A DNA stretch of 64,000 bases from Adiantum capillus-veneris. Taxonomy: Eukaryota; Streptophyta; Polypodiopsida; Polypodiales; Pteridaceae. The stretch's first letter is position 1. Every line of letters starts with the position of its first letter. The position numbers were made by a program, and so were the translations under genes. This document shows positions 26,401 through 34,828 of this stretch, in pieces. The stretch spans positions 36,236,469 to 36,300,468 of the forward strand of contig CM043942.1 in assembly GCA_014529385.2 (NCBI GenBank), written 5' to 3'. The notes beneath the pieces were generated by a model that saw only the letters and a list, made by a program, of their open reading frames with translations, made no database searches and had not been told where the DNA came from.

Positions 26401-26657
26401 TCATGACGGCACAAAGCTATAGCAAGCAAATTTGGATTCCAAAGAAATTCATGACGGCACAAAGCTATAGCAAGCAAATTTGGATCCCAAAGATTTGTAA
26501 ACAGGAACTCCCTTCAGTACAATCAACGGAAACTCCTAGGTATTTCAACGCCGGAAATCAACACAAAGGACAAAGCAGGTTTGGGTCGCAAAGAGTTTGT
26601 GGCAAGCACAAGCGAAGCAGAAGCAGATTTGGATTGTGCAAAAGAACAACAAAGTAA
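23415..26657 (+). CDS. Chimeric polyprotein: protease-like, integrase C-terminal remnant, second protease-like (ORF-A part 3)
   Basis: Open in the same frame as gag; first ATG at 23499 gives 1052 aa. Residue numbers here count from that ATG. Around residue 345 is a retropepsin-like domain with AILDNGAWVAI (Asn where D-S/T-G is usual) and closing ILGRPFMRQLKMVQDWG. Residues about 575-670 resemble the C-terminal end of a Gypsy integrase (RRQKEFFDKHVRTKEFKVGD, then SGAVKLATLDGE). Around residue 753 is a second retropepsin with canonical ARALLDSGAQANLLS and closing LLLGQPWQKQYNAMIDW. RT, RNase H and the integrase DDE core are absent between them. The tail is Lys/Gln-rich and carries a 48-bp tandem repeat (about 26382-26495) encoding QIWIPKKFMTAQSYSK twice. 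Function is inferred: only proteolytic processing of Gag seems possible. Confidence 0.85.
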   Translation, partial: REDAILAKELKQTKDRLEKLESQNGKREMRPERTKQKSIKETTSLSSGGSVLVDKVHEPLDALMRAYEARLKNNQTQEQRWMTYPNAELEKQRLEMCQRMIETAQALLEPPKETMNCGTENPIQQETIVSRVAEKTPSAQKSENTHKDDRIVLNTTDQEIESFHPVIQRSYGRDEDYNEFWKQVREANFANELSCQANLTNWERDIRNPPIVEFEAGSQVDLDLQSYWGDGGSIRTMERKPHSLNTLPSYLGEYEEKSEIRALPSRRISSEKVMDSQGLIEILSTPVTCTITLAELLRLRPQMWTTVGKCLEKFGIKDPTSRLQEGIQELSKPQKNAKPVPLNKVGEYCEGEEGNTTLPVEFQGVKTMAILDNGAWVAIATKEIWKKWGKPAIRKTRLKLQLADGHMEKPVGLLEKVVVTSCGIEYEHTFAIVDFGKENNYDIILGRPFMRQLKMVQDWGYDHIYLRNMETTTHVNLKDHSYKDVNRTPVEEFDSATLAGSEFPAWLGKPKELWMCGASKCGSLKREECVLERAIEDEAYIGEPFPEDTLEPLEWTHILATLDVCAIPDGPTTKFCDKDGYNVVPYFMLRTVLEKETDRIDDLEKLDELRLKAVASIYAQKRRQKEFFDKHVRTKEFKVGDYVLVYTLKQHAKKLKKRGMEPLVIKDLSPSGAVKLATLDGEEMPNWISGCRVKKYLLPLTQDMLLKIHQEKLRVQKKKMIVEEAQAEAKEKMEKRRLLRQKQRNEGALRINAVSITEMDNDKEEPIIECKVGTNQIKARALLDSGAQANLLSLSLYRQLTNDTKILTAKQELKSYSENSIKTVGCTVLHLQINQYVYPHMFYVVEDQATQQPLLLGQPWQKQYNAMIDWSSKSVLIKYEGESQSVKFTKETEPTPKEESKHKCKQQPEKKKKQWQPKVSIQPDYSSTRNSQQWIKRTSNNITAQPWEKTESKLIWRPKKVVPEKTKVENRVFNTRQQSDSRQLRTVKKIWIPKKFMTAQSYSKQIWIPKKFMTAQSYSKQIWIPKICKQELPSVQSTETPRYFNAGNQHKGQSRFGSQRVCGKHKRSRSRFGLCKRTTK

Positions 26658-26659
26658 AG

Positions 26660-26836
26660 ATGAATCCATCTACTGATTCTACTACCGAAGTATCACCAAC
26701 CCAAAACCCGACCACCAATCCTTCAATCAAACAAAGAGCAGCTTTATTGGAAAGACTGTTGTATCATCGCTCTGCAATTGCATTGGGAACTTATGACCAA
26801 AACAACTACAATGCTTCGCCCACAAAAACTTCATAG
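26660..26836 (+). CDS. Short ORF after ORF-A, 58 aa
   Basis: ATG lies 2 bp past the ORF-A stop in another frame. The product is Ser/Thr/Asn-rich, then KQRAALLERLLYHRSAIAL, with no known domain. It may be the displaced C-terminus of ORF-A after a small indel. It ends 24 bp before the internal polypurine tract. Confidence 0.3.
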   Translation: MNPSTDSTTEVSPTQNPTTNPSIKQRAALLERLLYHRSAIALGTYDQNNYNASPTKTS

Positions 26837-26860
26837 TCGTCCGGGAGGACTCAGACTATG

Positions 26861-26871
26861 AGGGGGGGAGG
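26861..26871 (+). promoter_or_regulatory. Internal polypurine tract
   Basis: AGGGGGGGAGG after GACTCAGACTATG strongly resembles the terminal tract at 38140-38152. Upstream words also correspond (GTCGTCCGGGAGGAC here, GTCAGGGACGAC there). It is not followed by an LTR-like TG start but by a TATACAGG direct repeat. It may act as a second plus-strand primer or mark the end of module A. Confidence 0.6.
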
Positions 26872-27605
26872 TATACAGGTATACAGGAGTTACAAAGCAG
26901 CTACAAGCGCCAAAAACAAAGAAAAACAAAAATTATATTATAAGGGCAGTGTCTTACATGATTTTGCAATTTTTATGTTTGATTGCGGATATTGATAATA
27001 TTTATGCCCTTATATACCTTGTTTTGCAACAAGAAGAGATCAAATGATGAATTTGGGTCTCTAGACGTGTAAATATCACTAAATAAGAGTGTTTTTGGAG
27101 CTAAAAAGTGGTAATCCAAGTCCAGAAATCACAAATAAGTGTATATTCATATACACAGGGTTACTAGCTATTTATCGTGTATGTTTGGAATTTTTTGGCT
27201 TCAATTTGCTATTTTCTCTTATTTTTTATGATTTTCTTAATAAAATAAAAGAAAAATAAAAAAGCAGGTGAAACGAGATCGGAAAAAAGAAAAGAATAGA
27301 CGGTCATGGTCCTAATGACAAGGGCAACCTATGGTAAAAATTGGGTACAATTCTGAAAAAGTTGCGGAAAGCCCGAAATGACAGAATTTTGGCAAAGTGG
27401 ACAGATTTCTCAGAAACAGGTCAAACGGAGTCCAAATTGAGAAATTTCAAATCCTAAAGTGCATTTCACGACGAGATAGGAGCACATGTCAAATTTGGTA
27501 ACAAGTGATCCGGGAAGTCCGAAGTTAAGTATTTTTCACTTCACTTTCAAGCTCATTTCCACTATTACCTTCTTGGAGAGAGCAAAGAGCACACAGGAGC
27601 ATCCG
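26872..27605 (+). other. Non-coding spacer between modules, left part
   Basis: AT-rich, no ORF of note. It starts with TATACAGG twice (26873-26888). It continues at 32794 after the inserted Copia. Confidence 0.6.
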
Positions 27606-27610
27606 ACCTT
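27606..27610. repeat. Target-site duplication ACCTT of the nested Copia (left)
   Basis: ACCTT precedes the left LTR and recurs at 32789-32793 after the right LTR. Confidence 0.95.
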
Positions 27611-27837
27611 TGTTGGAATTAGGGTTGCAGAGAAACACACACAGCTTGGAGAAGACGAAGGAAGCTCAAGGCACACAATAGAGAGTGTGTTACTTAGTGT
27701 GCAATGGAAAGATGGATAGCCCTAGAGTGATGGGCGTATATACAATGCACGGGGGAAAAAACCTCCTAAAGAGGGAAAAAATGCCTCGGCGGTCCTAGTG
27801 TGTTCACACACATCACTACCACATGTATATGGTAACA
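27611..27837 (-). repeat. 3' LTR of the nested Copia (left on the plus strand)
   Basis: 227 bp, minus-strand ends TGTTACC...TTCCAACA. Identical to the other LTR except for one C/T. Confidence 0.97.
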
Positions 27838-27838
27838 A

Positions 27839-27850
27839 ATCCCCCCTGGA
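27839..27850 (-). promoter_or_regulatory. Polypurine tract of the nested Copia
   Basis: On the minus strand CTCCAGGGGGGATT abuts the 3' LTR start TGTT. It would prime plus-strand DNA synthesis. Confidence 0.8.
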
Positions 27851-27912
27851 GTGATGCGGTGAACGAGAGCTGACACATGAGTAAAGGGAAGTGCCATGCC
27901 CTGAGGACAGGA

Positions 27913-28164
27913 TCAGTCCACAAAGGGGAGTAAGCCCAAAGCTTTGCGGAAAGCTTCAAGCTTCTCACGAGACAATGCCTTTGTGAAAAGATCTGCAAGG
28001 TTGTCCTGTGTTGGCACATAAGCCAAGCTGATCTCTCCTGCTGAGAGCCTCTCCCTGACATAGTGGTAATGCACCCCAATGTGCTTTGTGCGAGCATGAA
28101 AAACTGGGTTCCTCGCAACTGCCAATGCGCTCTGACTGTCAGTGTAGATAGTGTTGGCAGTGTC
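27913..28164 (-). pseudogene. Copia RNase H C-terminus beyond the in-frame stop
   Basis: Directly continues the gag-pol frame after TAG at 28165-28167, with no shift. It encodes the end of the Copia RNase H region, including DSQSALAVARNPVFHARTKH and YVPTQDNLADLFTKAL, standard closing motifs of plant Copia polyproteins. About 83 codons are separated from the main ORF by that stop. Confidence 0.92.
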
Positions 28165-31100
28165 CTATCCAACACCCAAGTCAGCCATAAGGCGTCTGAG
28201 CCATACACACTCAACCGTAGCTATGAATACTGCCCTGTACTCAGCCTCACAACTCGAAGTGGCCACAGTAGGTTGCTTCTTGCTCAACCATGATATACAT
28301 GAAGTGCCAAGCATGAAACAAAAACCGCTTGTGGACACTCGCGTGTCAAAACAACCAGCCCAATCTGAGTCCGAAAAAGCATGTAAGTCTGGCGGCAATG
28401 ATCCCCCCTTGGGATAAAACAAGCCAAGATGTAAAGTGCCACTAAGGTAGCGGAAAATCCTCTTGACAGCCTGCCAATGCTTAGACCCTGGGCTATGCAT
28501 AAATCTGCTGACCTGCGAGACTGCAAACTGAATATCTGGCCTCGTGTTGCATACATAAATGAGGCAGCCAACAGCAGTTTGGTAAAGAGTGACATCAGCA
28601 GGATCGCCAGCATCATGTAGACTCAACTTCAAACCTGTTTCCATGGGAGTGGCAATAGGTTTGCAATCCTCAAGTCCAAACTTACATAGCAATGTCTCTA
28701 TGTAACTTTTCTGACACAAGGCAATACCACCATCACACTGCTTAAACTGTATACCCAAGTAATGATGCAACAGCCCCAAATCTTTCATCTTGAAAGTAGC
28801 ATTCAAATCAGCCTTAAATTCAGCAATATGTCTCTCATTTGGTCCAGTGATCAGCAAATCATCAACATAAAGAACCACAATGAGAAATACATCATCCTCA
28901 CGCTTTACATACAATGTGCTTTCTGTTGGACTGTTACGAAAGCCTCGTTTAGCCAAATGAGTGTCAGCTTTCTCATACCAAGCACGAGGAGATTGCTTCA
29001 ACCCATACAAAGCCTTCTTACATTTGCACACTTTGTCCTCTTGTCCTTTTATGACAAAACCGCGAGGCTGCGTTACATAAACTTCCTCAAATATGTCACC
29101 ATTCAAGAAAGCAGTAACAATGTCTGATTGATGTACATCCCAACCAAAATGAGCTGCCAATGCACATAGAAAACGCACAGTAGTCATACGACAAGTGGGA
29201 GCAAAAGTCTCTTCATAATCTATGCCTTTTTGTTGTGCATAACCCTTTGCAACAAGTCGAGCCTTATGGCGATCGATCTCACCATCCGGCTTGCGTTTCA
29301 ACTTGTAAACCCACTTCGTACCAATGGCCTTTTTGCCAGGAGGCAAATCACATAAAGTCCATGTGTCATTCTCTATAAGTGCATCATATTCTGATTTCAT
29401 GGCAGCAATCCAATTTTTTGAATTCTGTGCTTCATCAAAAGACAGAGGCTCCTCAACATCATGTAAACTAGACAGAGCCAAAGCATAACAATCTGATGCA
29501 TAAGATGCATGGCGAGAGCCTGAACGAGTACGACTAGATAAAGGTGCATCCAATTTACTGTCACGCAAAGTGTGCACCAGCCATTTTGGCATACCTCTAG
29601 CCTGCTCATTTTCAGCCCTTTCCTCATCAAGTACATCATGTACATCTGCATCAGTAATAGGCTGTTCTAAAACATTTTCAGAAACCCCCATAGGCTGTAC
29701 ATTTGCCTCATTGGAACTTACATTCGTATTTCCACCAGTGAAAAGAGGCAACAAAGTGTCATAAATGTCCTGTGAGCTTACATTACTGTCTCTAGTACAT
29801 GACAGCAAGGGCTGAACAGAATCTTCCACAAACACTACATCCCGTGAAACCAGAATACGTTTTGTTTGCGGATGATACAACCTGTAACCTTTGCTTTCAG
29901 CACTATAACCAACAAAAATACATTTGACAGCCTTATCATCCAATTTTCTGCGCTGCACTTGTGGCACCAAAGCATATGCCAAACAGCCAAAAACACGCAT
30001 GTGCTCAATAGAAGGCTTTCTATCATGCCATGCTTCATATGGAGTAATAGACTGCAAAGCTTTCGTAGGACACCTGTTAAGTACATAAGTGGCACACATG
30101 ATGGCCTCAAGCCAAAAAGAATGCGGCAAAGCTTGACTTTTGACCATACATCGTGCCATTTCCGTCAGTGACCTGTTTTTCCTCTCAGCAACACCATTTT
30201 GCTGAGGTGTATAAGGCACTGTACATTGGTGTTTTATCCCACGACTAGCCAGAAATGCATTAAATTCATGAGACATATACTCCCCCCCTCGATCGGAACG
30301 GAGGGTGCCCATAGTACATTTTGAGACATTTTCAGCCATAGCCAAAAATTGTTTGAAGCACATAAAAACTTCAGACTTCGCTTTAAGCGGAAATACCCAT
30401 GCATGCCTGGAGTAATCATCAATGAAAGTCACGAAGTACAGGTAATTGCCCAAGGACGGAGTTTGCATGGGCCCACAAACATCACTATGCACAAGCTGCA
30501 ACCTGCATGTGGCCCTAACTGAACCATCCTTTGGAAACTTAGAACGCTGCATTTTACCCAGAATACAGCCTTCACAAACATGTTTGACAGGTGCTTCAAG
30601 AGGCGGCAAAGAAGAAACCATATCAGATTTCTGCAAACACAGCAAACTGGCAAAATTCAGATGACCAAAACGTGCATGCCAAAGTTTTGCATCTGAAATA
30701 GCCCTTGAATCTGCAACAACATTTGCAAAATTTTGTCCACACTTGTCATACAAAGTGAGCTTATACAGCCCATGGCACAAAAGCCCAGATGCAAAAATTT
30801 CATCACCAAAACTGAGATCATGAACTGTACATCTGTCATCCACAAATTTGACTACAAGTCCAAGTCTAGCAAGTGCGGATACAGACAAGAGATTCTTCTT
30901 GATCCCAGGTACATAAAGTGCATCAACAAGTGTGAAGGAACTGCCATTAGCAGTAGTGAGCACAATCTTTCCAACTCCCTGAACTGGATAAGAGGCGTTG
31001 TTGGCACAAGTGACTGAATTCCCATGAGGGACAGACTCGAGAGAGGTAAACAATTCACGATGTGAGGTAATGTGCTTTGTAGCACCACTGTCGAAATACC

Positions 31101-32259
31101 ACACATGTGAATCTGCAGCAACTGACAAGCATGCATCATGGACAGCAGGATTGTAAGTGCACTCTGCGCTAAAAGCCCATTCTGCATCAACATCAGCATC
31201 ACAATCTCCTTTCACAGAAGACTCAACAATGGCTGCATTTGTAGTGGAACCAGCATTTGCAGTGGAACCACCCTTTTTCTTATTAGCCTCTTTGGCCTTC
31301 AACTTAGGACACGACTTGATCAAGTGATCATTGGCTTTACAATAATGGCAACGCATCTTCTTTTTTCCCTTATCACCAGAATTGCCAGACGAAGTGCTGC
31401 CAGCAGAAGCATTAGGAACAGAATTTTTGCCACTCGCAGCAGAACCATAAGAAGTGGCTGCATTACTGTTACCACCCTTTCTTTGAGAAGCAATAAAAGC
31501 CTGTTCAACTGCACGCTGCCTAGTCCTGTTTTTTCTAGAAAGTGACTCTTGCAACAGTAATGTGCATAATGCATCAAACTTGACAACTTCAGGATTTCCT
31601 TGGGTCATGAGTCTCCAAGTACTAGCAAAAGTCTGGTAGGAATCTGGTAAGGCATCAAGAACAGTCTGCACAAGGGAACTGTCCGAAATGACTTCACCTG
31701 CAGAAATGAGTTGCTCATTGATATCCTTGACACTAGCAAGGAAAGTGTCCATATCATCTTCCTCATGCATAATCTTCGACTCTAGCTCTTTACGCAGCAA
31801 AGCAATTTTAGCCTCATTGCGGCTTGCATAAAGACCTGCTAGAATATCCCAAGCCCGTTTTGCAGATTTTGCTGAACGGATGTGAGGAATAATGGTGCGC
31901 TTCACAAACAACGCAATCAATGCATGAGCCTGCGCATCCTTAACATCCCAACAAGCTTGTTCTGCCGTAGGCAAAACAACTCTAACAGCTGCAATCCTTG
32001 CAGCAAGACCTGCAACATCCTCAACATCGCCTACATCTTCAGAACCAGGACGTACATCAATGCCGTGCACAATGTTCCAAACACCTTTTGACATAAGAAC
32101 ATGTTGCATCATATAAGCCCACATAGGGTAGTTGTCCCCATCCAACCTGTCCTCAGCAGCAAACATCTTGAACACATCTGTGTTGTTGTTGTCAGCCATG
32201 GTAAATGCTGCACCTGATGTGAAAACTGCCCGAAAATAGGAGAAATGGAGCGGGAACAA
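28165..32259 (-). CDS. gag-pol: Copia gag-pol polyprotein, 1364 aa, premature amber
   Basis: ATG at 32257-32259 follows the primer site by about 290 bp. In order: UBN2-type gag (residues 30-250), CCHC knuckle CHYCKANDHLIKSC (about 305), protease WYFDSGATKHI (about 385), integrase HHCC zinc region (about 550-600, ending CEGCILGK), DDE core with the Asp of LVHSDVCGPM, the Asp of TLRSDRGGEY and the PYTPQQNGVAERKNRSL block containing the Glu. Then come RT with WVYKLKRKPDGEIDRHKARL and LYVDDLLITG (catalytic YVDD), and RNase H with SDSDWAGC and SSCEAEYRA. Normal length would be about 1448 aa; TAG at 28165-28167 removes the last ~83 residues. This polyprotein would make virus-like particles, cDNA and insert it. 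Confidence 0.96.
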   Translation of the reverse strand: MFPLHFSYFRAVFTSGAAFTMADNNNTDVFKMFAAEDRLDGDNYPMWAYMMQHVLMSKGVWNIVHGIDVRPGSEDVGDVEDVAGLAARIAAVRVVLPTAEQACWDVKDAQAHALIALFVKRTIIPHIRSAKSAKRAWDILAGLYASRNEAKIALLRKELESKIMHEEDDMDTFLASVKDINEQLISAGEVISDSSLVQTVLDALPDSYQTFASTWRLMTQGNPEVVKFDALCTLLLQESLSRKNRTRQRAVEQAFIASQRKGGNSNAATSYGSAASGKNSVPNASAGSTSSGNSGDKGKKKMRCHYCKANDHLIKSCPKLKAKEANKKKGGSTANAGSTTNAAIVESSVKGDCDADVDAEWAFSAECTYNPAVHDACLSVAADSHVWYFDSGATKHITSHRELFTSLESVPHGNSVTCANNASYPVQGVGKIVLTTANGSSFTLVDALYVPGIKKNLLSVSALARLGLVVKFVDDRCTVHDLSFGDEIFASGLLCHGLYKLTLYDKCGQNFANVVADSRAISDAKLWHARFGHLNFASLLCLQKSDMVSSLPPLEAPVKHVCEGCILGKMQRSKFPKDGSVRATCRLQLVHSDVCGPMQTPSLGNYLYFVTFIDDYSRHAWVFPLKAKSEVFMCFKQFLAMAENVSKCTMGTLRSDRGGEYMSHEFNAFLASRGIKHQCTVPYTPQQNGVAERKNRSLTEMARCMVKSQALPHSFWLEAIMCATYVLNRCPTKALQSITPYEAWHDRKPSIEHMRVFGCLAYALVPQVQRRKLDDKAVKCIFVGYSAESKGYRLYHPQTKRILVSRDVVFVEDSVQPLLSCTRDSNVSSQDIYDTLLPLFTGGNTNVSSNEANVQPMGVSENVLEQPITDADVHDVLDEERAENEQARGMPKWLVHTLRDSKLDAPLSSRTRSGSRHASYASDCYALALSSLHDVEEPLSFDEAQNSKNWIAAMKSEYDALIENDTWTLCDLPPGKKAIGTKWVYKLKRKPDGEIDRHKARLVAKGYAQQKGIDYEETFAPTCRMTTVRFLCALAAHFGWDVHQSDIVTAFLNGDIFEEVYVTQPRGFVIKGQEDKVCKCKKALYGLKQSPRAWYEKADTHLAKRGFRNSPTESTLYVKREDDVFLIVVLYVDDLLITGPNERHIAEFKADLNATFKMKDLGLLHHYLGIQFKQCDGGIALCQKSYIETLLCKFGLEDCKPIATPMETGLKLSLHDAGDPADVTLYQTAVGCLIYVCNTRPDIQFAVSQVSRFMHSPGSKHWQAVKRIFRYLSGTLHLGLFYPKGGSLPPDLHAFSDSDWAGCFDTRVSTSGFCFMLGTSCISWLSKKQPTVATSSCEAEYRAVFIATVECVWLRRLMADLGVG

Positions 32260-32547
32260 CTTGTGCTATATAGCACAAACCGTAGAAGACTATAAGGCAC
32301 CTGTTATGCAGAAAGCGGCACTGACAGAAAATCTGCACAAAATGACGAAATAGCCTGTGCAGTATTGCCCGTAGTGGAAACGGAGGCCGAAATGAGCCCA
32401 AATCAAAATTCTGAGCAGACCAAGCTCTTCGAGCTTACCCAAAATATTTGTCGACTTGCGAACGCTCGCCAAAGCTCACTGAAATCGGAGAAAGTGAGCA
32501 GGCGTGTGCTGGAGCAGCTGGCGACTAAGCCCGGGAGGACGTGACTT

Positions 32548-32559
32548 GCTCTGATACCA
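32548..32559 (-). promoter_or_regulatory. Primer binding site of the nested Copia (tRNA-iMet)
   Basis: Minus strand TGGTATCAGAGC, complementary to the 3' end of initiator tRNA-Met, 2 bp from the 5' LTR end. Confidence 0.95.
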
Positions 32560-32561
32560 AT

Positions 32562-32788
32562 TGTTGGAATTAGGGTTGCAGAGAAACACACACAGCTTGG
32601 AGAAGACGAAGGAAGCTCAAGGCACACAATAGAGAGTGTGTTACTTAGTGTGCAATGGAAAGATGGATAGCCCTAGAGTGATGGGCGTATATACAATGCA
32701 CGGGGGAAAAAACCTCCTAAAGAGGGAAAAAATGCCCCGGCGGTCCTAGTGTGTTCACACACATCACTACCACATGTATATGGTAACA
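32562..32788 (-). repeat. 5' LTR of the nested Copia (right on the plus strand)
   Basis: 227 bp. On the minus strand it carries a GTATATAC TATA-like box about 100 bp into the LTR. Confidence 0.97.
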
Positions 32789-32793
32789 ACCTT
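32789..32793. repeat. Target-site duplication ACCTT (right)
   Basis: Matches 27606-27610. Confidence 0.95.
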
Positions 32794-33652
32794 CTACCGC
32801 CTTCTACGACTGCTACGAGAGCTCAGAGGACACCAGACATGAGAGGTAGACTCGTTGCCATAAGGTTTTGATGCTTATCGTTAACTTTTGTCGCGAAAAC
32901 TGACCAAAACCAAGAAACAAGAGCAGACGGGGAATGGGGAAGAACGCTAGGTAGTGGCACAACCGCCTAACCAAACCTTGCAAGAATTTATAGGTGGGTT
33001 ACCCTAGTATAGAAGATGGGTTTCTAACACTCAAAGCTCGAGAAAGAACGACTTGAAAAACCCTAGGTCAACAGAGCCTGCAAGAGGCAAACAGGAAAAA
33101 GTTGTCGAAACGACACAAAACTTCTCAGGAAGCTTAACAACATCGAGGGCAATGCAACCATGGAGTATCTCCAGGTTTGGATCACCAAAAGTAGGTCGGA
33201 ACAACCGATTCGGCTGCGGACACACAAAGCGTCATTTTGGCATAGCGGCTGAAATTGACAACCGAATGACATGAAACTTCACAAGCAGCTTCAAATATAC
33301 ATGGATGACTTATGTTTGCAAGCAAAACCCAAAAGAAAGCTGATTCACTTACCAATGGTGAAAAAGATGCTTTCGGGCAACCAAATGGAGAAAGATGGAG
33401 AACGGGGAGCCAAAGTCAAGTTCAACCAAATAGGTGGCTTCACAACATATCCAATGAGCTGGAAATGCAACTCTCGAGAAGAAAAGTGGAAGAAATTCAA
33501 CTCCAAGGCAAAAAGACGACTTCGGAGACTGAAATGCCTATAAGGGGGCTTTTTAGCTAAACGGATGACTTTTTAAGTTGAAAACTAGTTAGCAGGGCTT
33601 AGGGCACTAGCACAAAGCATTCTTTGCACAAAAAGACCAACATTTCAAGAAA
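32794..33652 (+). other. Non-coding spacer between modules, right part
   Basis: Continues the spacer interrupted by the Copia. Two short frames at 33271-33560 have no recognisable motif. It leads into palindrome cluster B. Confidence 0.55.
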
Positions 33653-34662
33653 AGACATCATACGCGTATGATGTCTCACAGCATGAATTTCACATCCATT
33701 TCAACATTTGAGTGCATAGCCTCATTCCACATGTTAATCACATCCTATGAACTTAGTATCATGAGAATTGGAGTTAGAAAACCCAAGGAAAACCAAAAAG
33801 ACGCAATTAGGCCATAAAATTGATTTTTGGTCCTAATTTTGTCAAAATAACTCCAAACTCAATGAAACTTTGTAGGATTGTTGATTAACACATCTATAAG
33901 CTATCTGGAACCAAAAAGCACCATTTTGACACTAAAAGACATCATACGCGTATGATGTCTATTTGCACTTACAGAGCCAAAACTGCTCATTTGACATCAT
34001 ACATCCATTATATATATCTAATACATGCTACATATGAAGTTTGGAACCATTTGGTCAAGTGGATCACCCCATTAGCCCAATTGAGGGAAAATCCTTCATC
34101 CAAAGCCTATTTTTGACCCAAATCCAACATACTCAAGTCCAAACCAAGATTTGAGTAGGGACAGTCCTTCACTAGTACATGGGGAGTCCACAGAACCAAT
34201 CCCATGAAAAATTGATGAAAAAGACATCATACGCGTATGATGTCTCCAGAGCCATTTTTAGCTCAAAATCTGTCCAAAATCATAAATCCACTGAATAAGC
34301 CTATCTAAAGCCATATCCAAGCTTATAGAGAAATTTGGCCCAAAAATACACTAAAAGACATCATACGCGTATGATGTCTCACTATGTGATTTTGGCACCT
34401 CGGGGCTTCAACCACCAAACAGAAGTGATCTACATGCCATTTGAAGGTGAACCACCAAGTTTTATCCAATTTGGATCATAAAATCCAATTCCCTTTCAAA
34501 ATTTTGCCAAGAGCCTGAACTGGACTAAACTGGCCAAAACTTGACCAAATGGGATCCAAACTCAAATCCAAGCATATGATACTCATGTATACACTATCAG
34601 CTACAAGCACAACCAATATGAAATCATTTTGACTCAAAAGACATCATACGCGTATGATGTCT
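33653..34662 (+). repeat. Palindrome cluster B (five copies of the 24-bp palindrome)
   Basis: Perfect copies of AGACATCATACG plus its reverse complement start at 33653, 33937, 34222, 34356 and 34639 (spacings 284, 285, 134, 283). The last four reproduce the spacing of cluster A (288, 125, 284). The last copy ends 167 bp before the ORF-B ATG, against 165 bp in cluster A. All five are perfect, whereas three of four in cluster A carry one change. Sequence between copies is a diverged version of that in leader A. Confidence 0.95.
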
Positions 34663-34828
34663 CCAGCATGATTTTGAGCCCAGTTTGCATATTTTTTCAC
34701 CTACCCTGCATCCTTAGGCCCTGAATAGCTCATGTTTCAATTTTCAAGTCATTTGAATAGTTAAAAACTTCATTTCGGCTTTCAGTACTAAAAAGACGCT
34801 AACTTCTGAAATTGGAGTTACAGGATCC

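Larger units (their letters stand above)
27611..32788 (-). mobile_element. Nearly intact Ty1/Copia retrotransposon nested in the giant element
   Basis: Two 227-bp LTRs (27611-27837 and 32562-32788) differ at one base by eye and are flanked by ACCTT, so insertion was recent and later than that of the host element. On the minus strand the order is LTR, tRNA-iMet primer site, gag-pol in one frame, polypurine tract, LTR. All domains are present in Copia order (gag, protease, integrase, RT, RNase H). The only lesion I see is one TAG in the RNase H region. Confidence 0.97.

Noticed and set aside
26873-27610. Fossil LTR directly after the internal polypurine tract
   Set aside because: No TG start at the tract and no matching partner sequence elsewhere in the element.
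19788-34662. Palindrome clusters as a CRISPR-like array
   Set aside because: Spacers are 100-260 bp, homologous to each other rather than unique, and the context is a plant retroelement.
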